Positions 54,233 through 62,803 of a stretch of DNA of 64,000 nt are shown in pieces. Made by a program: the position numbers and the translations under genes. The notes beneath the pieces are model-generated. The model searched no databases, was not told where the DNA came from, and saw nothing but the letters and a program-made list of their open reading frames with translations. Positions within the stretch are counted from its first letter, which is position 1. The number at the start of each line of letters is the position of its first letter. Source of the stretch: Bacteroidota bacterium (GTDB lineage Bacteria; Bacteroidota; Bacteroidia; JAHEXY01); the NCBI GenBank assembly GCA_023251875.1, contig JAHEXY010000002.1:248001-312000 (forward strand), in the 5' to 3' direction.

Positions 54233-55276
54233 ATGTCGGCAATAAAAAAATATATCTTCCTTACTAAATTAGCAGTTATCTCACTTGCCTTTATTTTTAT
54301 TTATAAACAAATTTACCACCATCAAGAATCCTTTTCGAATCAACTAATACAAGCTTTAGCAAAAGCAAACAACGTAAATAACCTTATCATTTGTTTAGTC
54401 CTCGTATTTATCAATTGGGGGCTTGAAGCCTTTAAATGGCAAATGATGATTGCTAAAGTAGAACAAATTTCTTTTGTAAATGCATTTAAAGCGGTGCTAT
54501 CTGGTGTAACAACGAGTATTTTTACGCCTAATAGGGTAGGGGAGTTTGGGGGAAGAATTGTTTACCTCGACCGTGCAGATTGGATAAAAGCATCTCTTAT
54601 TTCTGTATTAACCGGAATTGGTCAATTACTTATTACTATCATTGTGGGTATTTGCGGTTTTCTATTTTTTTTTCCCACTTATTTTGCAATCAATACCTAT
54701 CTCTATTTATTAATAGCATTTATTTCTTCCACTTTATTGGTATCACTTTTATTTATGTTTTTAAATATTGCCATTCTTGAATCCATTGTAATGAAATTTA
54801 ATATTTTTCTTATTGATAAAATGCATATTAAATGGCTTAAAAAGATGAATGACTACATAGAAGTATTTTCTTACTATAATTTACGTGAATTAGCAAATCT
54901 TTTAAGTATCAGTTTTATACGATACATCGTATTCTCAATACAATTTTGGCTTATGTTAAAAATATTTGGTATTCCCTTGGAATTTGCCAGCGGCATGGTT
55001 CTCATTTCTGTTGTATTCTTTTGCATGACTATTATACCCACTTTTGCCATTACCGAAGTGGGTGTTCGAACATCAGTAGCCGTATTTATTATTGGTTCGT
55101 ATTATTTAAATCAAAATTTTCCCTTAACACCTATCGAAAACCTAGATACCGTTAACCCGGGATTTAGTACAGCTGTTATTCTGTCGTCATTTTCACTTTG
55201 GCTTATTAATTTAGCACTTCCGGCATTAATTGGTTCGTTTTTTATCTTACGGCTTCGTTTAAAAAATTTCAAATAA
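54233..55276 (+). CDS. flippase-like membrane protein (UPF0104/LPG synthase TM region)
   Basis: 347 residues with about eight membrane spans, of the lysylphosphatidylglycerol synthase transmembrane-region superfamily (UPF0104/AglD-like), recognised by NWGLEAFKWQMMI near the N-terminus and the TPNRVGEFGGRIVYL block. Related proteins move or modify lipid-linked sugars. The stop overlaps the glycosyltransferase start by one base, so the two are translated together, and a lipid-glycosylation role is inferred. The N-terminus begins with one signal-anchor-like span (IFLTKLAVISLAFIFIY). Confidence 0.82.
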   Translation: MSAIKKYIFLTKLAVISLAFIFIYKQIYHHQESFSNQLIQALAKANNVNNLIICLVLVFINWGLEAFKWQMMIAKVEQISFVNAFKAVLSGVTTSIFTPNRVGEFGGRIVYLDRADWIKASLISVLTGIGQLLITIIVGICGFLFFFPTYFAINTYLYLLIAFISSTLLVSLLFMFLNIAILESIVMKFNIFLIDKMHIKWLKKMNDYIEVFSYYNLRELANLLSISFIRYIVFSIQFWLMLKIFGIPLEFASGMVLISVVFFCMTIIPTFAITEVGVRTSVAVFIIGSYYLNQNFPLTPIENLDTVNPGFSTAVILSSFSLWLINLALPALIGSFFILRLRLKNFK

Positions 55277-56415
55277 TGAGTGAGGCTATTTATTTTTCTT
55301 TTTTTGCATTTGCCCTTCTAGCATCTATTGCTTATGCACTACTGATTTTGATTTATTACAAGGGCTGGAGAAATCTTACATCTATTATTCCGGCTAAGCA
55401 TAATTATAAAACTAAAATATCGGTAATAGTTCCTGCACGTAATGAAGAAAATCATATTAAAAATTGTATTGAAGGGGTATTGCAACAGGATTATCCTAAA
55501 ATATTATTTGAACTCATTATTGTTGACGACCATTCAACAGACCACACCTTTTCCATTGCTTCGCAATACGAAAACGACAAATGTAAGGTTATTCAATGCA
55601 AGGCTACTCAGCACACAATTGCATATAAAAAGCAAGCTATTCAAGAGGCCATAGAAATTGCCAGTGGCGAATTAATTGTTACTACCGATGCTGATTGCCG
55701 AATGAATAAAAGTTGGCTTTCGTCAATTGCAACTTTATATGAAAAGGAAAAACCTAAAATGATTGTTGGGCCGGTTTGCTTTAGCGAAGAAAATACCTAT
55801 TTCGAAAAAATGCAATCACTCGAATTTATAAGCCTTATTGGATCAACGGGATCATCTTTATTTTATAAAAAACCCCTCATGTGCAATGGTGCTAATCTTG
55901 CATACGAAAGAAAAACTTTTTTAGAAGTAAATGGATTTGAAGCACATAAAAATATTGCTACAGGCGATGATATGCTACTTATGCTGCATATCAACAAAGC
56001 ATTTCCTAATAGTATTGCTTATTTAAAATCATACGAAGCAGTGGTATACACACATGCCAAAAAATCATTGCAATTGTTTTGGGAGCAAAGAAAAAGATGG
56101 GTTTCCAAGAGCAAATATTATAATGATGTATACGTCATTTTAATTTCTCTTTTGGTTTATGCAAATAATTTTATTCCACTAGCAAGTCTTTTCTTTTCAT
56201 TTGCCTATCCTAAACTTATATTTGTTTTTTTGGTTACTTTTAGTTTTAAGTCAATGGTGGATTATTTCTTCCTTAGAGAAATTAGTTTATTTTTTAAAAA
56301 AGATGATTTAATGAAGTTATTTATTCCCGTACAGCTAAGTTATTTATTGTATGTAGCTGTTATTGGCTTTGTAAGTAACTTTGGTTCTTATAAATGGAAA
56401 GACAGAAAATATTAA
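55276..56415 (+). CDS. family 2 glycosyltransferase, membrane-bound
   Basis: 379 residues. An N-terminal membrane span is followed by a GT-A catalytic domain: ISVIVPARNEENHIKNCIEGVL, LIIVDDHSTDHTF, VTTDADCRMNKSW (DxD-type metal site), the LMCNGANLAYERKTF acceptor block, and GDDM followed by WEQRKRWVSK, the QxxRW-like motif of processive GT2 enzymes. Two or three spans follow at the C-terminus. It probably adds sugars to a lipid or surface polymer with its flippase-like neighbour. It starts within the stop of that gene. Confidence 0.9.
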   Translation: MSEAIYFSFFAFALLASIAYALLILIYYKGWRNLTSIIPAKHNYKTKISVIVPARNEENHIKNCIEGVLQQDYPKILFELIIVDDHSTDHTFSIASQYENDKCKVIQCKATQHTIAYKKQAIQEAIEIASGELIVTTDADCRMNKSWLSSIATLYEKEKPKMIVGPVCFSEENTYFEKMQSLEFISLIGSTGSSLFYKKPLMCNGANLAYERKTFLEVNGFEAHKNIATGDDMLLMLHINKAFPNSIAYLKSYEAVVYTHAKKSLQLFWEQRKRWVSKSKYYNDVYVILISLLVYANNFIPLASLFFSFAYPKLIFVFLVTFSFKSMVDYFFLREISLFFKKDDLMKLFIPVQLSYLLYVAVIGFVSNFGSYKWKDRKY

Positions 56416-56422
56416 CGAGACC

Positions 56423-57652
56423 TTGAATAAAGATAAACTACATATTTCACGCTCTCTCTATGCACTGGCCTGGTTAAGGTTTTTGAAAAATAAACTGGCC
56501 ATTATTAGCCTAGCCATTGTTGCATTATTTGTACTCATTGCAATTTTAGGCCCCCTCATTCGGCCCGATCACACACCGTATGCCAATGACCAAATACTAG
56601 AACTCTCTTTAAAAAAACCGGGCACAACAGTACAGCTATTAAAAATTTGCAAAAATGCTCCTACTAAAAATAGAGGCTGGTTTCAAAAAATGCTCTTTGG
56701 CCAAGAAGCTGATTATATATACATCCCCATTCAACATTATAGCATTGAGCAAACAGAATTATTAGTTGAAGAATATTCCGGCCTTGAACACAAGAGAGGA
56801 AAAGACCTGCATTACAATATTGCCGATATTGTTTTTCCCTTATCGCCCAATAACACTACCATTAGTTTCTCAAATGGCTATTTCACTTTTATAGACAATC
56901 ATGAAAAAAAGCAAACCGTTTTGAGAGATGTAATTTTAGATAAATTGGTTAATGAAAACATTATCAAAAAAACTTTTTGGTTGGGAACAGATCGATTTGG
57001 ACGTGATATGCTAAGCCGCTTAATGGCAGGCACAAGAATATCACTTGCTGTTGGATTTATTTCTGTGCTTATTTCTCTTTTAATTGGAATAACATTAGGA
57101 TCAATAGCCGGCTATTTTAGAGGTAGAATTGATGAAATGATTATGTGGCTCATTAATGTGGTATGGTCAATACCCACCCTTTTATTAGTAATTGCAATAA
57201 CAATGGCACTGGGTAAAGGATTTTGGCAAGTTTTTGTAGCTGTTGGATTAACCATGTGGGTTGAAGTAGCACGTATGGTACGCGGGCAAGTTATCAGTCT
57301 AAGAGAAAATGAATACATTGAAGCCGGTAAAGCTTTGGGCTATTCTAATACACGAATTATTATTCGACATATTTTACCTAATATAATGGGGCCTGTAATT
57401 GTAATTTCGGCTGCTAATTTTGCTTCCTCAATTTTAGTTGAAGCCGGTTTAAGTTTTTTAGGCATCGGTACACAACCTCCTATGACATCATGGGGAACGA
57501 TGATAAAAGACCATTATGGCTATATAATTGTGGATGCAGCTTATTTAGCTATTTTACCCGGCCTAACGATTATGATGCTAGTACTTGCCTTTATTTTATT
57601 AGGAAATGGATTGCGAGATGCCTTTGATGTAAAGGGCGGAATAAGGGACTAA
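56423..57652 (+). CDS. oligopeptide/dipeptide ABC transporter permease (DppC/OppC-like)
   Basis: About 409 residues. I place the start at TTG 56423 (MNKDKLHISRSLYALAWLRF), 7 bp after the glycosyltransferase stop; the frame also opens at a TTG inside that gene (56381). One span (LAIISLAIVALFVLIAILGPLIRP) is followed by a ~130-residue extracytoplasmic insert, longer than in classic DppC, then five spans with the BPD_transp signature EAGKALGYSNTRIIIRHILPNIMGP. FWLGTDRFGRDMLSRLMAGTRISL is characteristic of DppC/OppC. The likely ATPase is at 27596-29398. Confidence 0.9.
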   Translation: MNKDKLHISRSLYALAWLRFLKNKLAIISLAIVALFVLIAILGPLIRPDHTPYANDQILELSLKKPGTTVQLLKICKNAPTKNRGWFQKMLFGQEADYIYIPIQHYSIEQTELLVEEYSGLEHKRGKDLHYNIADIVFPLSPNNTTISFSNGYFTFIDNHEKKQTVLRDVILDKLVNENIIKKTFWLGTDRFGRDMLSRLMAGTRISLAVGFISVLISLLIGITLGSIAGYFRGRIDEMIMWLINVVWSIPTLLLVIAITMALGKGFWQVFVAVGLTMWVEVARMVRGQVISLRENEYIEAGKALGYSNTRIIIRHILPNIMGPVIVISAANFASSILVEAGLSFLGIGTQPPMTSWGTMIKDHYGYIIVDAAYLAILPGLTIMMLVLAFILLGNGLRDAFDVKGGIRD

Positions 57653-57658
57653 AAACAA

Positions 57659-57689
57659 AATCCCGTTTATCAAAAAGATAAACAGGATT
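57659..57689. terminator. bidirectional stem-loop terminator
   Basis: AATCCCGTTTATC and GATAAACAGGATT pair with a 5-base A-rich loop and one bulge. It lies between the convergent permease and stress-protein genes. Confidence 0.75.
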
Positions 57690-57718
57690 GTAAATTTATT
57701 TAAAGTTTTATTTTTCTA

Positions 57719-58582
57719 TTAAAACCCTAGAATACCTGAGGATACATAAATATCTTTTCTAGGATTTACACACATTACCGGAATCTGATATTTATTGTTG
57801 ATCATTTTTTCTTCAAAGGGTCCAATAAAAAAATCTGATAGTTCTTTATTTTCACTCGTCATAGCCATAATTAAATTGGCATTAATATGAGTAGCATATT
57901 CCATTGTTTGTTCAGCAAAATCTTTGTTATCAACTATCTTTAAAGAATATAAAATTCCATTTTCAAGTAATTCTCTTTTTGCAAATGCTAAATTAGCTTC
58001 TAATTTCTTTTTTAGAAACTCATCTTTTTCTTGTGTGGTAATCAAATGCATTTTAGAATTGAATTTTTTAGCCAAATGCACGGCCCAACCCAATTGTTGT
58101 TTTGATTCTTTTGTAAAATTAAGGGGCAGCACTATATCTTTAAATCCATTAACAATGGTTTGTTGCAGTTTCTTTTGTACTATTACAAATGGCACTGTTG
58201 AATTGGTAATTACCTTAAGCGCACGGCTTCCAAATACTTTTTGTAAACCAACTGTTCCGTGAGTGCCCATAACTATTAGATATGCATCAATCTCTTTTGC
58301 TACTGCACCAATATCTTCAAATATATTACCTTCTCTTACTATCGCACTTATTTTAATATTACTATCTCCTTTGGCTTCATCACCCATTTTAAGTAAATCC
58401 TTTTGGATGAGCGTATCCGTATAGGTAGCTAATCGTCTTTCATAATAGTCTCCACTTACAATATGAAGTAGACATATTTCATGTTTAAGAAGTCTTGCTA
58501 AAGCAACTGCATGGTCTAATGCACATTTTGTTACCGGAGTAAAATCAATGGGTACGAGGATAATGTTTTTTGGCGCTTTCAT
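57719..58582 (-). CDS. two-domain universal stress protein, copy 1
   Basis: 287 residues: two UspA domains in tandem. Domain 1 (~1-140) has KNIILVPIDFTPVTKCALDHAVALARLLKHEICLLHI and the nucleotide-binding pattern GTHGTVGLQKVFGSRALKVI. Domain 2 (~145-287) is shorter in its motif. It is paralogous to the next gene, with many shared blocks (NGILYSLKIVD, QIPVMCVNPRKD). Usp proteins bind ATP and support survival under stress. It lies 122 bp downstream of copy 2, on the same strand, near a cAMP-type cyclase. Confidence 0.88.
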   Translation of the reverse strand: MKAPKNIILVPIDFTPVTKCALDHAVALARLLKHEICLLHIVSGDYYERRLATYTDTLIQKDLLKMGDEAKGDSNIKISAIVREGNIFEDIGAVAKEIDAYLIVMGTHGTVGLQKVFGSRALKVITNSTVPFVIVQKKLQQTIVNGFKDIVLPLNFTKESKQQLGWAVHLAKKFNSKMHLITTQEKDEFLKKKLEANLAFAKRELLENGILYSLKIVDNKDFAEQTMEYATHINANLIMAMTSENKELSDFFIGPFEEKMINNKYQIPVMCVNPRKDIYVSSGILGF

Positions 58583-58704
58583 AAATAAAGGGTTAAATAG
58601 TTTTATTTAGCCATGATTTACGTGAAAAGGAGAAAAAAGTTTCATTTTTTAAGTACATCTTTTCCTTATTCATTACAACCAACTGATTTACAAACATTAA
58701 AAAA

Positions 58705-59565
58705 TCAGCTTGCCCTTTCGATAATTTGAGCCACATCCAAATCTTTTCTTGGATTTACGCACATTACAGGGATTTGGTATTCATTATTAATGAGCTTTTC
58801 TTCAAAAGAACCAATTAAAAACTCCCTTAATTCCTTATCCTCATTTGTCATTACCACAATGAGATTGGCATTTATATGATGGGCGTGTTCAATTGTTTGA
58901 TCAGAGAATCCTTTTGTTTTTTTATCTGCCACTTTTACAGAATAGAGTATTCCATTCTCTAATAAGAGGCGTTTTGCTAAGTTTAAATTTGCTTTGGTTT
59001 TGCTTAATAAAAAACCTTCCGTTTCATGAGTAGTAATAATATTAATAGTAGAGCCAAACATTTTAGCTATATATATAGCCCATCCTAACTTCTGCTTTGA
59101 ATCTTTTGATAAGTTAAGTGGTAAAACGATATTTTTAAAACCATGAGAAATGGTAGTTTGCATTTTCTTTTGTACTACTACAAAAGGAACTATTGAATTG
59201 GTAATTACTTTTAGTGCACGACTTCCAAAAACAGATTGCAAACCTTGTGTACCATGCGTACCCATTATTATTAAATAGGCATTAATTTCTTTTGCTACAG
59301 AACCAATATCGGCAAAAATGGTTCCTTTTTTTACAATGCCATCTATTTTAAGGCCTGTACTTTCTTTAACTTCATTGGCTAGCTTATCTAATAATTCTTG
59401 GGCTTTCTGCACTTGCTGATCAGTTGAAGTAAATTCGACTATATGAAGCATGCATATCTCATGCTTTAGTAATTTGCTTAATTCAATTGCATGATCAAGG
59501 GCGCAACGAGTTACTTCGGTAAAATCTATTGGGACTAAGATTATATTTTTTTCATACTGGCTCAT
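58705..59565 (-). CDS. two-domain universal stress protein, copy 2
   Basis: 286 residues with the same two-UspA-domain layout as copy 1, including IILVPIDFTEVTRCALDHAIELSKLLKHEICMLHI and GTHGTQGLQSVFGSRALKVI for ATP binding. The two copies resemble each other along their length, so they arose by tandem duplication. It starts 56 bp downstream of the cyclase-ATPase-TPR gene (59622 on), in the same direction, so cAMP-type signalling and stress protein expression may be linked. Confidence 0.88.
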   Translation of the reverse strand: MSQYEKNIILVPIDFTEVTRCALDHAIELSKLLKHEICMLHIVEFTSTDQQVQKAQELLDKLANEVKESTGLKIDGIVKKGTIFADIGSVAKEINAYLIIMGTHGTQGLQSVFGSRALKVITNSIVPFVVVQKKMQTTISHGFKNIVLPLNLSKDSKQKLGWAIYIAKMFGSTINIITTHETEGFLLSKTKANLNLAKRLLLENGILYSVKVADKKTKGFSDQTIEHAHHINANLIVVMTNEDKELREFLIGSFEEKLINNEYQIPVMCVNPRKDLDVAQIIERAS

Positions 59566-59621
59566 GACAGGAAATTAAGAATAAAATTTCTATTGCAAAA
59601 ATTAGGGCTTAATATATAAAC

Positions 59622-62600
59622 TTAATTGTTATTTTCTAATTTTTCAATATTTTCTTTAAATGCCAAGATAGGAGATTTACTATATAACTCTTTAAATAAT
59701 TCAAGAGATTTTTGTCGATGTAATTCTGCGTTTATTGCTTCATATTTAATTTTTAAAGCCATTCTCCAAATTTCTAAATTAAGATAAGCCAATTCATGAG
59801 GCGTTTTAGTTGCTTTTAATAAGATTCTTAGGTGGTGAATAATCTTAGGATCTTCCGTAATTGCAAACCTGCTTTTAGATAACATAATGATGGCTTCTGT
59901 GGTAATATCTTTTTGATTTATTTCTTCAGCTAAATCATTACACTTCTGCGCATACTTTTCGGCTTCAATATAATCGTGACTTTCATAATAGCAATAAGCC
60001 ATTCCATAATAGTTACGAGGAATTTGCACTTTAAATCCAATATCTCTAAACTCTTTAATAGCCAATTCATATTGCGCAATAGCATTATTCCACTCTTTTT
60101 TTATAAGATAAACACCGGCAATATTTCCCAAAAGAATAGACTTTAATTTTCTGTCTTTAATTTGTTGTGCAATATCTAATGCTTCGTTATAAATTTGCAT
60201 AGCATTATCTAATTCTCCTATTCTAAATTTAGCTAAACCTAAACTTAATAAAGTTTGACAGGTTTCTTTCTTGTATCCATTTTTCTTAAATATTTCAAGT
60301 TGTTCCGCTAAAAATTCAATGGCTGTTTTTTCATCAAAAGCATTTATTTTTACTACTGCCAGGTTACATATTGCTTTTGCCAAGCCTATTTCGTCACCCA
60401 CATCTTTCCAAAGTGAAACTGCTTTATAGGTATAAACCTCAAAAGAATCTGCATCGCCTAATAAGGCATAATTCCAACCTAGGCGTGTATAAATATGCGC
60501 CAGTTGTTTTTTATTATCCTGGTCCATTGCTAATTTTTCAGCTTCAAAATATCTGGTTTCAGCAACTTTATATTGACTAATAAATTGCATGATATCGGCA
60601 TATTTAACCAATACATCTATTTTTTGTATGTTTTGTGTTTTAGCTAATGAAAAACGGTTTATTAATTTTTCTAAGAAGCCAATTGCTTCATTATTGGCAT
60701 ATTCATCTGCTGCTTTATTGCCGGCTTCGAATAAATAGTGAATGGCTTTTTCATTTTCATCTGTACGATCATAGTGAAATGCTAAATCATAATACTGTTG
60801 ATTTAAATTTTGACTATTTGCTTCTTCAATAACTTCGGCAATTAATTTGTGTAGTAATTTTTTATTGGATTCAAGTAATGTATTATAGGATACTTCTTGT
60901 ATTAATATATGTTTGAACTGGAATTGATCGTGGTCATTTATCGATTGTATAAAATCATTCTCACTTAAATACTTTACTCCCGGTAAAATATCCACAGTAT
61001 TACCCATTTTAGTTTCTACTTGAGAAAGAACGCTCACACTAAATTTACGGCCTATAACAGCTGACTTTTGTAACAAAAGTTTATTTTGAGTTTGTAAATG
61101 ATCTATTCTTGAAAGAATTAATGCATTTAAGTTTCCGGGTATGGGTATTTCTACATTTTTTAAGAACTTTTTTCTTTTAAAATCAATAAAAGTTTCATTA
61201 TTAATCATGGCAATCCATTCTTCAATATAAAAGGGATTACCTTCTGATTTTTCGAGTAGTAAATTTTTTATATTTTCCGGAATTTCAACTCTACCCAATA
61301 TTGATTTTATGAGTAATAATGCATATTCACTGGTTAATGATTTTAATTCAATTTCTTTTATTGTTGAATTTTTTTCTATTTCTGTTTGAATTTTGTAATC
61401 TGTTCTACTTGTAAATAAAAATAACAATTGAATTGCTTTTCCTTTATCATTAACATCAATTAAACTAATGGTTCTAAAAAGAAAATTTAAAAATTCACTT
61501 GAGTTTTGGTCGTTCCATTGTAAATCTTCAAGAATAATCACCAGGGGATAACCTTGCTTATTTACTTTTTTAGCCAAAGCAAAAATGAAAGTTTTAAGCG
61601 CATGTTGAATGTGTAATTGTAAATCTTGTCCTTTTAGTGTAAGCCTATTATCAGTATATTTTATACCTAATAAAAAACCTAAAACAGGAATGGTTTCAAG
61701 AAGATCTGTTTTTTCTTCTTCATCAACAGTAAATTTTGAAAGGTTTCGTATAACAATCTCTAATTTATTTTTTGTTTGTTCAATAGTTTCAAAAGATAAA
61801 ACTTGTAAGTATCTTTTTAAAATATCAATAAATAAGTAATAGGTAATTTGAGAAAGATTGGTAGCGGATCCATGTAAAAAAACAATTGAATCACCTTCAT
61901 CGTATAATCGATTTTGAATAAATTCATTTAAAAACCTAGTTTTTCCTATACCCGCAACTCCTTTTATACTAATAATGGTTGGCCTAATGATTTGTTCAGA
62001 TTGGCTTGATTTTAATTTTAATATTCCTTCGTTGTAATAATTTATAACATGATCGAGCTCATAATCTCTTCCAATAAATTTTGTTTTTGATGTTTCAATA
62101 GCGTAAGATTCATTTTTACCCTTAACTAAATAAACATTTATAGGATTAGCTTTTCCTTTTACTACAATTTCTCCACGGCTTTCAAAAATAAAATCACTTT
62201 CAACTAACATCATGGTTTCTTCAGGAATCATAATGCCATTAATAGGTGCATTTGATTCCATTCTTGAAGCTACATTTACCGCATCACCATAAACAGTAAA
62301 ATCTCCTTCTCTTTCTTCTCCTACTTTACCCGTTACTACTAAACCTGTATTGATTCCTATTCTTACTCCTAAGTCAATATATTTATCTTTAAATTGGGGT
62401 TTAGATAATAAATAAGCATTAAACTTTTTTAATTGCTCTAGCATTTCTAGTCCACAATAAATAGCACGTTTAGTATCTCTTTCAGAAGCTTTTTTTGCTC
62501 CAAAAAGTGCCATTACTAAATCTCCTTCATATTTATCAACATAACCTCCATATTTGTTAATACAATAGGTAAAAGCTTTTAAAAGCGTATCTAATAAATT

Positions 62601-62768
62601 TTGTACTTGTTCAGAGTCTAGGGTTTCGGAGAGTGCAGTAAAACCTTTTACGTCAGCAAATAGAACAGAGACATTTCTTCTTTCTCCTTCTTTTAATTTA
62701 ATAACCTCTATTGCCTTACTAAGCTTTTTGTCTTCAAAAACATTTTCTATTAAAAAATCTTCAAACAT
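59622..62768 (-). CDS. class III adenylate cyclase fused to AAA ATPase and TPR repeats
   Basis: 1048 residues in three parts. Residues ~1-210: class III cyclase with metal-binding Asp39 (FADVKGFT) and Asp83 (YEGDLVMALFG), adenine-selecting Lys79 and an Asp in GDFTVYGDAVNVASR, and the N-x3-R transition-state residues in NVASR; all catalytic residues are present. Residues ~240-620: STAND-like AAA ATPase with Walker A GVAGIGKTRF and Walker B VIILEDLQWND. The rest: about ten TPR repeats. Such proteins sense a signal and make cAMP. Two UspA genes follow downstream and the YwqK-like gene lies upstream. Confidence 0.92.
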   Translation of the reverse strand: MFEDFLIENVFEDKKLSKAIEVIKLKEGERRNVSVLFADVKGFTALSETLDSEQVQNLLDTLLKAFTYCINKYGGYVDKYEGDLVMALFGAKKASERDTKRAIYCGLEMLEQLKKFNAYLLSKPQFKDKYIDLGVRIGINTGLVVTGKVGEEREGDFTVYGDAVNVASRMESNAPINGIMIPEETMMLVESDFIFESRGEIVVKGKANPINVYLVKGKNESYAIETSKTKFIGRDYELDHVINYYNEGILKLKSSQSEQIIRPTIISIKGVAGIGKTRFLNEFIQNRLYDEGDSIVFLHGSATNLSQITYYLFIDILKRYLQVLSFETIEQTKNKLEIVIRNLSKFTVDEEEKTDLLETIPVLGFLLGIKYTDNRLTLKGQDLQLHIQHALKTFIFALAKKVNKQGYPLVIILEDLQWNDQNSSEFLNFLFRTISLIDVNDKGKAIQLLFLFTSRTDYKIQTEIEKNSTIKEIELKSLTSEYALLLIKSILGRVEIPENIKNLLLEKSEGNPFYIEEWIAMINNETFIDFKRKKFLKNVEIPIPGNLNALILSRIDHLQTQNKLLLQKSAVIGRKFSVSVLSQVETKMGNTVDILPGVKYLSENDFIQSINDHDQFQFKHILIQEVSYNTLLESNKKLLHKLIAEVIEEANSQNLNQQYYDLAFHYDRTDENEKAIHYLFEAGNKAADEYANNEAIGFLEKLINRFSLAKTQNIQKIDVLVKYADIMQFISQYKVAETRYFEAEKLAMDQDNKKQLAHIYTRLGWNYALLGDADSFEVYTYKAVSLWKDVGDEIGLAKAICNLAVVKINAFDEKTAIEFLAEQLEIFKKNGYKKETCQTLLSLGLAKFRIGELDNAMQIYNEALDIAQQIKDRKLKSILLGNIAGVYLIKKEWNNAIAQYELAIKEFRDIGFKVQIPRNYYGMAYCYYESHDYIEAEKYAQKCNDLAEEINQKDITTEAIIMLSKSRFAITEDPKIIHHLRILLKATKTPHELAYLNLEIWRMALKIKYEAINAELHRQKSLELFKELYSKSPILAFKENIEKLENNN

Positions 62769-62803
62769 AGTATTGACGAACTTATATGGCTATTTATTAA
62801 AAA

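Noticed and set aside
56381-56422. Earlier start of the permease inside the glycosyltransferase gene
   Set aside because: It relies on a TTG deep in the overlapping gene; the TTG at 56423 gives a better N-terminus and normal spacing.
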